Virus record (IMG/VR): IMGVR_UViG_3300028024_000172
Location: 1-46,582 of that record
DNA: 46,582 nt
Source: a virus
Reading direction: 5' to 3' (one strand)
Shown here: piece after piece, positions 1-8,400 of the stretch
Numbering within the stretch: the first letter of the stretch is position 1
How the letters are laid out: the number at the start of each line of letters is the position of its first letter
Position numbers and translations under genes: made by a program
The notes under the pieces: model-generated
Database searches by the model: none
What the model was told of the DNA's origin: nothing
What the model saw: only the letters and a program-made list of their open reading frames with translations

Positions 1-192
1 ATGGATGATAAATTTCTCGCCCTTAAAACAGATCAGTCTTTGCTGAGTGACCTTCGCAGTGCGGTTGAGCATAAGCCTTCTCAAGAGGAACTCGCGGCAC
101 AGAAGGTTTCGTTCGTCTATGGCTTCATGAAAACGAGCAGTGGCATCACTCGCGAACAGGTTCGAAACTTAGTTGCCGGGGTCGGCGCTTGA
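1..192 (+). CDS. Small Fic-associated protein, possible antitoxin
   Basis: This 63-residue ORF begins with ATG at the first base, so an upstream start cannot be excluded. Its stop overlaps the TTG start of the Fic gene by four bases, which implies translational coupling. Small proteins before Fic genes are often inhibitory antitoxins that insert a (S/T)xxxE(G/N) helix into the active site. I do not see a clean copy of that motif here; the nearest stretch is SGITREQ near residue 48. The antitoxin role is therefore suggested by position only. It could equally be a small unrelated helical protein. Confidence 0.6.
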   Translation: MDDKFLALKTDQSLLSDLRSAVEHKPSQEELAAQKVSFVYGFMKTSSGITREQVRNLVAGVGA

Positions 193-911
193 TCGTCTTT
201 GACTTGGTCGGGAACAATGAAAACGACCCGGTCTATCAAACGCTAACGATGGAGAATGGGGCGCGGCAATACGACTTTCTAAAGTCTGTTGTCGAGGCAG
301 CGATCAAGCTCGGGCGCCCCTTTCTATCGACCCAAGTCATCAAGTCGCTGAATTATCATGCGATAGCTTGCCTTCACCCGTACGCTGGGGAATTCAGACC
401 CTGTCAAGTGTACGTGGGTCCCCACACACCTCCAGCCGAGTATCGCGTTCAAGCGTTGATGGATGACTTTGTCAATTTCGTCAATCTGAACCTGCAGTCC
501 GCGGACCCGGTAGCTTTGGCCGCTTACGTACTCTGGCGATTTAATTGGATCCATCCGTTCATTAACGGGAATGGCCGCACTGCTCGCGCGGCGTGCTACT
601 TCATCCTCTGCATCAAGGCAGGCGCTTGGTTGCCCGGCAATGTGATCCTTCCGGAATTGATCAAACGGGAGCGGCAGAAATATCAATTGGCCCTTCGAGT
701 TGCTGACGCCACCAACGGCGGTGACCTGAGGCTCGTTCATGCGCTGTTAGCAGACCTCCTTCACGAACAGATACACGGCGCTGCTCCGGCCTCTGGTGGG
801 GCTTGGGCAGCCGTTGCCCCACCAGAGGCGGAACCGGCGCAGCCGGGCGATGGACAAGGAGCGCCAGGTGGCGCACCGGCTGCCGATCCGGCGCCCCCCG
901 CTGCCGCGTAA
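189..911 (+). CDS. Fic/DOC family protein
   Basis: Fic-domain enzymes usually transfer AMP or related groups onto target proteins. The signature lies at residues 122-133 (HPFINGNGRTAR), with the catalytic His122 and the anion-binding GNGR loop. The residue that normally binds the metal (Asp/Glu after HPFx) is Asn, which may alter activity. The start is taken as TTG, which overlaps the stop of the 63-residue partner as TTGA. The last 45 residues are rich in Pro, Ala and Gly and look like a disordered tail. It lies at the prophage edge, opposite in strand to the late genes, and is followed by a terminator, so it is probably an accessory gene expressed in the lysogen. Confidence 0.82.
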   Translation: MIVFDLVGNNENDPVYQTLTMENGARQYDFLKSVVEAAIKLGRPFLSTQVIKSLNYHAIACLHPYAGEFRPCQVYVGPHTPPAEYRVQALMDDFVNFVNLNLQSADPVALAAYVLWRFNWIHPFINGNGRTARAACYFILCIKAGAWLPGNVILPELIKRERQKYQLALRVADATNGGDLRLVHALLADLLHEQIHGAAPASGGAWAAVAPPEAEPAQPGDGQGAPGGAPAADPAPPAAA

Positions 912-953
912 CTAGGTCCATTCTATTCAACCCAGTTTAATGATTGACCCAAT

Positions 954-987
954 CACCCTACCGGCCAATTGCGCCGTAGGGTGTTTT
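954..987 (+). terminator. Rho-independent terminator after fic
   Basis: Perfect 8-bp stem CACCCTAC (954-961) and GTAGGGTG (976-983) followed by TTTTGTTT. It ends plus-strand transcription of the Fic pair. Confidence 0.8.
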
Positions 988-1038
988 GTTTAATGCGCTT
1001 CCCTGCCGCACTTCCAGACATACGCCAAAGCACATAGA

Positions 1039-1054
1039 CTGTACATCCATACAG
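1039..1054 (+). promoter_or_regulatory. LexA-type SOS box
   Basis: CTGTACATCCATACAG matches the CTGT-N8-ACAG LexA consensus of gamma- and betaproteobacteria exactly. It ends 16 bases before the GTG start of the next gene and abuts a possible -10 (TATCTT, 1055-1060), so LexA binding would block transcription. Confidence 0.72.
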
Positions 1055-1069
1055 TATCTTGAGTTTGCT

Positions 1070-1462
1070 GTGACTCTTCCGCCGTTCATCCCTCCAACGC
1101 TCGCCGAGCTGCGCGAGTGGTATCAGCTGTACAAGCAAAACACGGATGTCTGGCGCCTGATTATGGAGGTGCAGCATTCGCGCGAAACGCTGGCCCACCT
1201 GAACGTTTTACTTGCTCAAACCGCGCGCGCCGCCCGCCGGGCCGAGTTCGGCCGACTCACCGGCGAAGATGCCCCGCTGCGCGACGCGTGCGCGGTTGTG
1301 GAGGCAGAGCTGTTCCGCATTGGCCCGGTCGGCGGCAAAGGGCGGAAATACCAGCCGCCGGCGAGACTCACCGAGGGTGCCGCCGGCTTCGACTTCGATC
1401 CGGATGATCCCGTCGATCGAGCCGCATTCCTCATTGCGCGCGGCCACCAGAACCGCCGGTAG
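1070..1462 (+). CDS. Hypothetical SOS-controlled protein
   Basis: I do not recognise this 130-residue protein. The chosen start is GTG 1070 because it lies just after the SOS box; the ATG at 986 in the same frame would place the box inside the coding region. The product is soluble-looking: a Pro-rich N terminus, a helical middle (about residues 10-75) and an acidic stretch (DFDPDDPVD) near the C terminus. It converges with the lysis genes, whose last stop is 39 bases away. LexA control suggests a role in induction or the damage response, but nothing in the sequence defines an activity. Confidence 0.6.
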   Translation: MTLPPFIPPTLAELREWYQLYKQNTDVWRLIMEVQHSRETLAHLNVLLAQTARAARRAEFGRLTGEDAPLRDACAVVEAELFRIGPVGGKGRKYQPPARLTEGAAGFDFDPDDPVDRAAFLIARGHQNRR

Positions 1463-1500
1463 CCGCCGCACTCTGTCGCAGCTACCATTCTTCGTACAGA

Positions 1501-2043
1501 TCAGCGACACCCGGGCGTCGCCGGGCGGATAGCGCAGACATATGCCTGCAGCGCCTTCACTTTGCTGATTTCGTTGTCGTCGTCTCCGGCGACCCTGAAA
1601 ACGCGCTCCGCAACCGCTCGGTCGAGGTCTGCGTAGGTGGCGGCACCATTGCCCACGCCGGCGGCGCCGGGAGCTCCGGCTGCGTCGTTGCCACCGGCTG
1701 CAGAACAGTTGGTGACGGCGACCCGCACGCGCTCAGTGCCAGCAGCGAGAGCAGCGCGGTAATTGCGATTGTCCGTTTCATGTGCGTCCTTCTCCTTCGT
1801 GATTTGAGCATCCGCCGCGGAAATCGCCGCTTCAGCTTTGTTGTGCGCGTCGATTGCGCGCTGCTCGGCGTCGAGCGCCGCCTTCGAGATCGCGTTCAGG
1901 TCGCCGGCGTGCCGCTCGTTATCCTTCGCGTGAGCAGCCTGCTCGGCGAGCAGCTCGCGGTTCTCGTACGTATAGGCGCCGCCGGCGCCGATAGCGATGC
2001 CGAGCACGCCGGCGGCAATGCCGGTGATGAAATATCCGTTCAT
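1501..2043 (-). CDS. Rz: i-spanin (Rz-like)
   Basis: Inner-membrane spanin subunit of 180 residues that helps disrupt the outer membrane in the last step of lysis. An N-terminal membrane anchor (about residues 4-25, rich in Gly/Ala/Ile) is followed by a long helical, charged periplasmic stretch (about 27-95) typical of Rz. The start ATG at 2043 overlaps the endolysin stop as ATGA. The o-spanin gene is nested inside in another frame, as in lambda. The C-terminal third, rich in Gly and Ala, is more variable than usual. Confidence 0.85.
   Translation of the reverse strand: MNGYFITGIAAGVLGIAIGAGGAYTYENRELLAEQAAHAKDNERHAGDLNAISKAALDAEQRAIDAHNKAEAAISAADAQITKEKDAHETDNRNYRAALAAGTERVRVAVTNCSAAGGNDAAGAPGAAGVGNGAATYADLDRAVAERVFRVAGDDDNEISKVKALQAYVCAIRPATPGCR
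1557..1781 (-). CDS. Rz1: o-spanin lipoprotein (Rz1-like), nested in Rz
   Basis: This 74-residue product lies wholly inside the Rz gene in a different frame. It has a short lipoprotein signal peptide with lipobox LSAC (lipidated Cys19), followed by a Pro-rich body, the hallmark of Rz1 outer-membrane spanins. The start is ATG 1781; the ORF continues further upstream, but the signal peptide fixes the start. It would bind the Rz C terminus across the periplasm. Confidence 0.85.
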   Translation of the reverse strand: MKRTIAITALLSLLALSACGSPSPTVLQPVATTQPELPAPPAWAMVPPPTQTSTERLRSAFSGSPETTTTKSAK

Positions 2044-2519
2044 TGCATCTTCCCTTCGCAGATGGCGCGTTCGGTCGCGCGCCGTTTCACAAGGCCCGGC
2101 AACTGGCGGCCGCCGGCATACGTCCAGCGCGACAGCTCGGCGCATGCGCCGGCATAGTCGCCTGCCCTCACCTTCCTCGCCATCGTCGATCCGCAATACG
2201 CAGTGGCGCCGACGTTGTACGCGAAGTCGACGAAAGCAACGCGCTGATACCAGGTCATCGCCGCGAGCGGCGTGCATCGGTCAACATCCTGCGCATGCTC
2301 GGCGAGACGCAGCTCGAGGCGTTGCTCGCACTCCTGCGGCGTGAAGCGCTGGCCTAGCTTCACGTTTTTCGTGTCGCCCATGCACGCCGTGACTATTCCA
2401 ATCGGGTCCGGAGCGGCGACGAGCACCGTACCCTCAAACTTCGGCACGATGGTGATGAGCGCCGCCGCCGCGGTCGCGCCCACAATCGCCGCGAGACTTT
2501 TCTTGCCCGGACGCGCCAT
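2040..2519 (-). CDS. SAR endolysin, GH24 lysozyme
   Basis: Phage lysozyme of the T4/P1/R21 type that cleaves peptidoglycan glycan strands. The catalytic triad spacing E-8-D-5-T is exact: Glu29, Asp38, Thr44. An N-terminal segment (about residues 8-26) rich in Ala, Leu and Ile and preceded by Lys residues resembles a signal-arrest-release anchor. This would export the enzyme through Sec and hold it inactive until the holin acts. Two adjacent ATGs exist; the second (2519) is better spaced from GGAGG. Several Cys residues in the body could take part in SAR activation. It is 159 residues long, normal for the family. Confidence 0.9.
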   Translation of the reverse strand: MARPGKKSLAAIVGATAAAALITIVPKFEGTVLVAAPDPIGIVTACMGDTKNVKLGQRFTPQECEQRLELRLAEHAQDVDRCTPLAAMTWYQRVAFVDFAYNVGATAYCGSTMARKVRAGDYAGACAELSRWTYAGGRQLPGLVKRRATERAICEGKMQ

Positions 2520-2737
2520 CATTCCTCCAGTGACGATTGATGCAGATAGGCCAGCACGAGCCCCACGGCGCTGATTGCGAACGGGACCGACAACACGATC
2601 CACACCGGCAGGCGGTCGATCCACGCCTCGGGCAGCGCCGACCAGACGCCGCCAACGAACGAAACAGCCGTAGACGCGATCAGCGCGCGCACCGAGTTGC
2701 GCCGGTGGGCGCTACGCCAGTAAGAGACCGGCTTCAT
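2519..2737 (-). CDS. Putative holin, two membrane segments
   Basis: A 72-residue protein with a basic N terminus and two hydrophobic segments (about residues 18-34 and 44-64), then a short acidic tail. Size, topology and position directly before the SAR endolysin fit a class II holin or pinholin. The start ATG 2737 overlaps the stop of the preceding gene as ATGA, and its own stop overlaps the endolysin start codons. No family name is claimed. Confidence 0.7.
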   Translation of the reverse strand: MKPVSYWRSAHRRNSVRALIASTAVSFVGGVWSALPEAWIDRLPVWIVLSVPFAISAVGLVLAYLHQSSLEE

Positions 2738-3063
2738 GAATTCACCTTTGACTTGAAAAATGCCCACAGCGCGAGGCCAAGCATCACGGCCAGCGCCCAT
2801 ACGCCTTTCTTCGCGAGCTCCACGCGCAGGTCCTGATAAAACTTTTCGCGCGCCTCCAGCTTCTTGATGACGGCCTCGTGGTAACGACGGTGGCCGTCCC
2901 AATCGCCTCCCGGAAACGCATCATGCAAATCGTCGACGCGGCGAATGACCTCTTCCACCTTGCGGTCCGTCACCGCCATTTGCGTGATGTTTTCGGAGTG
3001 GCGCTGGCTCATGTCGTCCCGCAGGCCGTTGAGCGCCTCGACGATTTCCCTGTTTCCTTCCAT
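2734..3063 (-). CDS. Lysis-cassette membrane protein with C-terminal anchor
   Basis: A 109-residue protein with a long charged helical N-terminal part (about 1-85) and one hydrophobic segment near the C terminus (about 87-103), ending in Lys-Ser-Lys. It is the first gene of the lysis cassette and overlaps the putative holin. A second small membrane protein next to a holin is often an antiholin or accessory holin; that role is inferred from position only. Confidence 0.65.
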   Translation of the reverse strand: MEGNREIVEALNGLRDDMSQRHSENITQMAVTDRKVEEVIRRVDDLHDAFPGGDWDGHRRYHEAVIKKLEAREKFYQDLRVELAKKGVWALAVMLGLALWAFFKSKVNS

Positions 3064-3081
3064 TCGCGCCCCGGAAATGAA

Positions 3082-3131
3082 AAAGCCGCCCGATGGCGGC
3101 CAATAAAAAAGCCAGCTCGAAGGCTGGCTTT
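3082..3131 (-). terminator. Tandem rho-independent terminators
   Basis: Read on the minus strand, a perfect 9-bp stem AAAGCCAGC/GCTGGCTTT (3131-3108) is followed by a T-run. A second hairpin GCCGCC-ATCG-GGCGGC lies at about 3099-3084 and is also followed by Ts. They isolate the lipoprotein gene from the lysis genes unless antitermination operates. Confidence 0.8.
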
Positions 3132-3150
3132 GCTTGATGCTCGACTGGTT

Positions 3151-3978
3151 TTACGTCCCTGTCGCTGATGCTCCGCTCGCTGCTGCGGGCGTTGCTACCG
3201 ATTCTTTGTAACCTGCTGCAATCGAGTCGGCGACCGACTGAACCTGGAGATTTTGCAGATATGCATCAGGTGTTCGGCAGTCGGCTCCCAAGTGAGCTAG
3301 GTCGGATGAAGAAATCGCATTTCCCGACGTATCAAATGCAATGCTTAACGGTATCTGACCAATGATGCGGATTGGTGCCCCGTTGTTGAGCGCCCTTGCA
3401 AATGCATTGCCAAGGCCGAACGACGCGGAATACTGGGTATCACATGTTTGGATCGGCGCGACAGCAAAAACCGCTTTACCCGACACAGCTGCACGCTGCG
3501 AAAATACCGTCAAATCTTGGACGAACTGACTGATCGCAACCTGCTGCGCCGGATCTCCTGACGGGGTAGCCATATCGTCAAGCTGAAAGTTGACTATCAT
3601 CCATTCGCTTGGATCGGTCTTGAACTGGTCCGGCGTCGGCGGCAGACCGTTGTCTTGGCCCATGACTATCTGGTGCAGCGTCGTACCATCCATAATCTGC
3701 GCGGTGACCGTCGCCGTCACGCCGCGCGCGGCGAGGGCGTCCTGAAGCGTTTGCACCGTAGCTTGCGCATCCGATGCGCCGGCGGCCGACGTGGATGCAG
3801 CCTGCGCCACCGCGGCCAATTGCGCATGGGCCGTCGCGCCGGACGCGGCCGATACAAGCGGCTTGCCGTACATGGAGATAGTCAGCGCCTTGGCTGCGGG
3901 CTGAGCATCGCTGCTGCCGCCGCCACACGCGACGAGAAATACTGCGGCCAGTCCGGCCGCCACCATCATTCGAATCAT
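3151..3978 (-). CDS. Lipoprotein, probable phage moron
   Basis: A 275-residue predicted outer-membrane or periplasmic lipoprotein: signal peptide with lipobox LVAC (Cys18) followed by GGGSSD, a flexible Gly/Ser linker. An Ala/Ser-rich helical region (about 40-85) follows, then a globular part, and the protein ends in an Ala/Ser/Thr tail. It lies between tail-tip genes and the lysis cassette, with a Shine-Dalgarno-like GGGGGAA before ATG and its own tandem terminators. It therefore looks like an independently expressed moron. Phage lipoproteins in this position often change the lysogen surface or block superinfection (as in Cor or Llp). No homology to those is visible, and the activity is unknown. 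Confidence 0.7.
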   Translation of the reverse strand: MIRMMVAAGLAAVFLVACGGGSSDAQPAAKALTISMYGKPLVSAASGATAHAQLAAVAQAASTSAAGASDAQATVQTLQDALAARGVTATVTAQIMDGTTLHQIVMGQDNGLPPTPDQFKTDPSEWMIVNFQLDDMATPSGDPAQQVAISQFVQDLTVFSQRAAVSGKAVFAVAPIQTCDTQYSASFGLGNAFARALNNGAPIRIIGQIPLSIAFDTSGNAISSSDLAHLGADCRTPDAYLQNLQVQSVADSIAAGYKESVATPAAASGASATGT

Positions 3979-4041
3979 CGATTCCCCCGTTAGGTTGTTC
4001 TTCGTTTTTGACTTACAAAAGTTTACACGGAGTTTTCCGCT

Positions 4042-4356
4042 TCAGGAAACGATCTCAGCCCCAGCGAATGCGAAGCGATTCGCATAGGTCGGCGTGCCGT
4101 CGCCGTCCGGTGCCGCTGCGGCCAGCTGCTGCTCCGCGTATGAAAACGCGCTCTGGCCATCTGGCGGCAGCCCGTCAACAACGATCTGCTGCGTGTAGAT
4201 CGGCATCTTGCCCGCGGCCTGCATTTCAGCATTGAGGTACGAGGCGACTGAAACCGAGGTGTTGTTTCCCTCCTTGTCGAGCGTCACCTGTTTCGCTACG
4301 TGATAGCTTGCAGTGGCGCCGGTGGCCGGCGTCACGTAGTCTTTCTGCAATGGCAT
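4042..4356 (-). CDS. Hypothetical tail-tip-associated protein
   Basis: A 104-residue soluble protein of unknown function. It is Ala/Gln/Thr-rich with no signal or membrane segment. It lies 13 bases downstream of the fibre-like protein in the same direction and is the last gene of the tail run. It may be a chaperone or minor tail-tip component. Confidence 0.7.
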   Translation of the reverse strand: MPLQKDYVTPATGATASYHVAKQVTLDKEGNNTSVSVASYLNAEMQAAGKMPIYTQQIVVDGLPPDGQSAFSYAEQQLAAAAPDGDGTPTYANRFAFAGAEIVS

Positions 4357-4369
4357 TGCCTTCTCCCGT

Positions 4370-5116
4370 TTAAAGATTGCTGAGGTCGATCGCCATGAAT
4401 CGCCAATCGAATTGAGAACCGAAGTTCACATCGTTGCCAGGATGCGACGTGTTTCCGACCTGGTAATAGTTGTAGTTGAAGTTCACAACGTTCCCGGATG
4501 TCTTCAGTGCGCTGATGTTGTACCAGCCGTTGTTTGTGCCGCCGGTGGGACTGGAAACGAAAGCCGTGCCGATCGCAGCGACACCGATCTTGCTCACCGA
4601 CGGATAGGACCATGAATACGTGCGTTGATCGACGTGAGCCCATTGTCCCCATCCCGGGCCTGCATTGTTGATGTTTCCGGACTGGGTGCCCACGATCCGC
4701 GCGAGTCGTTGGCGAGCGTCCGCAACAAGGTTGCCGCCAGCGTCGAAAACCTGAAGGCCGTAACCTGGACCGCCTGGAGCTGCAGCGGACGATTGATCGA
4801 AAACATAGACCGTAATGGTGGCGGGCGTATCCGACCATACGCGCACGCTCCACGTGTTCGAGCCTTGAGACATGCAGCGCTGAATCGTCGCGAAGGCGTT
4901 CGGACTGTAAAGACATACCAGCGGAGCAACGGCGGTGATCGTAAAGTCGACCAAGTTTGCGCGCAGCGTGTATTGGGTTCCGGCATTCGACTTTCCAGCT
5001 GTCATGTCGCCGCCAGCGGTCGTGACAGAAAACTGCTGCCGGAGGGCGTAGTTCTGCGTCGTGCCGTCGATCTGGACAAGGCCTGTGTCCGTCCATGCCT
5101 GAAAGCCGGCAGTCAT
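4370..5116 (-). CDS. Tail-tip accessory or fibre-like protein, duplicated module
   Basis: A 248-residue product. The start is ATG 5116, which overlaps the stop of the 106-residue gene as ATGA; upstream in-frame codons lie inside that gene. It opens with MTAGFQAWTDTG, much like the start of its neighbour (MAAGLQVWDASG), and contains a second related copy near the middle (GLQVFDAGGNLVADA). The composition is beta-rich with many Gly, Thr, Asn and aromatic residues, as in receptor-binding or decoration proteins downstream of gpJ. It probably sits at the tail tip. The exact role is unknown. Confidence 0.75.
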   Translation of the reverse strand: MTAGFQAWTDTGLVQIDGTTQNYALRQQFSVTTAGGDMTAGKSNAGTQYTLRANLVDFTITAVAPLVCLYSPNAFATIQRCMSQGSNTWSVRVWSDTPATITVYVFDQSSAAAPGGPGYGLQVFDAGGNLVADARQRLARIVGTQSGNINNAGPGWGQWAHVDQRTYSWSYPSVSKIGVAAIGTAFVSSPTGGTNNGWYNISALKTSGNVVNFNYNYYQVGNTSHPGNDVNFGSQFDWRFMAIDLSNL

Positions 5117-5436
5117 CAGCTTGCCCCATAAAATAGAATGCCGGTCTGATAGATGTCGTATTGCGAACTGTTCTTTGGAGCATACGACCAACTCAGAATG
5201 CCCGTGCTGGGGTCAATCGAAAACCTGGGCGTGATGACGCCGCCCGACAGATAGCCGTCCCCACACGTGTTATCCGGCTGAAACGACACGAAACCTCCCT
5301 GCATCAAACGGGCATCGGCAGGAAGGATTCCATTGTTCCCGTTCATAACTTGGAAGCCAATGATCCGCATGACCCGGTACGACGCATCTAGAATCAGGTT
5401 GCCCGACGCGTCCCACACCTGCAGGCCGGCCGCCAT
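5116..5436 (-). CDS. Small tail-tip accessory protein
   Basis: A 106-residue protein whose ATG overlaps the gpJ stop codon as TAATG, so it is coupled to gpJ. The N-terminal motif G-x-Q-V-W-D-A-S-G-N-L-I-L-D-A is repeated in the next gene. The C-terminal part (FSIDPSTGILSWSYAP) is beta-rich. An accessory tail-tip or fibre attachment role is likely from position. The family is not named with certainty. Confidence 0.75.
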   Translation of the reverse strand: MAAGLQVWDASGNLILDASYRVMRIIGFQVMNGNNGILPADARLMQGGFVSFQPDNTCGDGYLSGGVITPRFSIDPSTGILSWSYAPKNSSQYDIYQTGILFYGAS

Positions 5437-8400
5437 TACCAGAGCCCCAGGCGCACACGCAATGTCCCGTTGTTGTCGTAGACCAGCAGCGTCGAGTCGC
5501 TCAGCGTCAGATAGCCGCTTCCACCATTGGCGCCGTTCATCGTGAGCGTGCCATTCTTGTCCAACTTCCAGCGCGGCTGGCCGTTGGCGCCGAGAGCTGT
5601 CGACTGGATAACGTCGCCGATCATCGCGTTCTGGATCCAGCCCGTTCCGATAAGCGCCTGGCTGATGAACACCTGCCCGCCCTGTACCACGAACGGCGCG
5701 CTCACCGCCCCGCCGTTCGGGTCCAGGACAGCAAACCGGCTCGCCGATACCAGCACCTGCGACTCGACGACGCCGCTCGTGTTGTCCACGCCGACGCCAA
5801 TGCCGGCAATGTACGTCCGGCCGTTCGCGGTGATCTGCGTCTTGATCTGGTAGGACGCGGCGACGCGCCCGTTCAGGTCGGCATATGACTGCGCGACGGT
5901 CTGCACCGCTGCGGTGTTCTCGTCGGCCTGCGCCTGGATGGTCGTGATCTGCGAGGCCTGCGCGCTGTCTGCGTCGATGCGCGCCTGCGTTTCTGTCTGA
6001 ACCGTCGCCAGAAGCGTCGTTTTGGTCGACGTGATCTGTGCCGTGGTGGTCTCGATGTTCTTCGCAAGCGCGAGGTCGGCCTCGGCGCGTGCCGACTGCT
6101 CCGACCATACGCCGGCGTAGACCTCGGTCGAGCCAGCATAATCCTCCGTGCTGCCCGCCATCGCAGGAATGAGAATCTGCGCCGACACCTGGTCGAGCCG
6201 GTCGGAGAGTGCCGTATCGCCTTCGACGCGCGCCGACTGCTCGGTGCTGATCGCCGCGGCGTTTTCCTCCACATCCTGCTGCAGATCGGGGATCAGTTCA
6301 ATCGTCGATAGCAGGTCCGCGCCGAGCGACGTCTGCGTGATGTGGCCGGCGAAGTAGGCTTCATACTCGGTCTCGTCGCTGCTGCTCTGCCCGTTCACGC
6401 CGTCGCCGGCGGGATACCACGGGCCGATGTTGCCGGACGTGTCGACGAGCCTCGCCCAGAAAAAGAACGACTGGCCAGCGGCCAGGCCCTGATATGAGGT
6501 GGCCGCCTGCGGATACGCGAAATCGGAAAACTTGATCGCATCCGCGAGCGCATTCGTGCGGCTGTACCAGATCTCGGTGCGCTGCGTGTCGCCGGCGGAG
6601 CCGTCTGCCGGGAACGTCCACTTCAGATTGATCCCGAACACGATTGATTCGGTCGTGAGCGACGTCACCTGCGGCGGCGGACTGGTCTTGCCGGTGAGTG
6701 CCGTATCGACAGAATAGGCGGGAATTGACGTGACACCCATCGGGTTGACGGCCCTGACGCGCGCCGTGTATGTGCCCTGATAGATGCCGATCACCTCCGC
6801 CTGCAGGCCGCCCGTCGCATTAACCGTGACCCACTCGCCGTTATCTTTCCGCCACTCGGGCAGATACGAAACTGCGCTCGGCGCCGCATCCCATGCGATC
6901 ACCATCACGGTCTTCGAGATGCCCTGGTCGATGACCGAATAGGTGGACAGGGTGACATTCGCGGGCGGCTGCTGTGCCGATGGCGGAACAACCGTGACCG
7001 GTCGCACCTGAATGGCCGCGCCATTGTCGATCGCGTCGTACTTGCCCGGCTCGTACTGCGTGGCGTTGACGGTGTAGGTGATCTGCCCGTTGTCGTCGCC
7101 CTCCTGCACGCTGACCACGCGGAAGAGTTGCGATGCGAGGTCGGCGCTCTCCAGCATCCACACGGCGCCGGGAACAGGAGGCGTGGAGAATCCCGCTGCC
7201 ACCGTGACCGTGTCGCCATCGACGCCGGATACCGTTTGCTTCCCGGCGATGCCCGTCGGCAAAATCACCGTAAGCGTATCGCCGGCCGCAACCGCTGGCG
7301 CCTTGTCGAGGGTGATATTGCGGCCACTGACAGCGCGCATGCGGCCGCCCATGCGCCTGCCAGCCTTCGCCGGATCCGCGACCGCGATGATCTGGCCCGG
7401 CGCGCACACCGTGCCGTCGAGCCCGACCTGAAACGATACCGTGTTCGTCTCATAGCGGCTGGTCAGCAGCGTCCACAATCCAACCCGGTGCGCCTGCCCC
7501 TGCGAAGTGACGGCGAACGCGGTGATCTGCGCCTTGACGACGCCGTAACGCGCAATGCCGTCGTCATCCGGCACATACTCGACAGCCTGCTTGTAGCCGT
7601 TCGCCGGGTCATTCCAGCTGATCAGCGCGACGGTGTAGCGCGTCTTGCGCTCCGAACCGACGTACTGGAATTTGCCGCCCACGACGTTCGCCGCCGTGTA
7701 CACGTAGACCGGATCGGACGGCATATCGGCGCTCGCGACCACGGAGCCCGGCCCCCAGTACGCAATGCCACGAAACGTCGTCGCCAGATCCTGCAGCACC
7801 TTGTACGCGTCGGCCTGTGACTGGATGACGGCGTTGCACGTGAAGCGCGGCTCCTGACCGCCCTTACCGTCCGCCACCATCACGTCGCAATACTGCGCGA
7901 TGGCGTAGAGCCCCCACTTGTCGACCATCGACGCATCAATGCGAGCGCCGAGACCGTACCGCGTGTTCAGCACGAGGTCATAGAAGATCCACGCCGGGTT
8001 GTTCGACCATGCGGTCTTGAACGTGCCATCCCACGCGCCGGAGTACGTGCGCGCCTCCGGATCATAGTTCGACGGAACACGGATCAGCAGGCCCTTGATG
8101 TCGTAGGCCCGCGTCGGCACCGAACTGAACGACTGGGCATCGAACGACAGGCCGAACAGCGCGCTCATCGGGTACCGCAACTTGCGGTCGATGATCTCGG
8201 TGATCGCCTCGATGTTGATCGTGTCGGCGATCAGCGAACTGTGGGCGTTCGGCGTGATGCGGCGCACACGCACGAGCCAGCCGGTGGCCGCCGGCGGCAG
8301 CTCGATGCGCACGCTTCGCTCGTAGAGCGTCGTCGTCTTGCCGTCGAACGCGCCGGTCACCACCTGCGCATATGAGCCGCCATCGGTCGCCAGATCGATC

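Noticed and set aside
1-1462. Left prophage boundary inside the first 1.5 kb
   Set aside because: No tRNA-His or copy of the attachment core was found there, so the boundary is placed outside the window.
5116-6108. 330-codon minus frame starting inside gpJ
   Set aside because: The first 224 codons are an out-of-frame shadow of gpJ rich in Arg. The true start ATG 5436 overlaps the gpJ stop.
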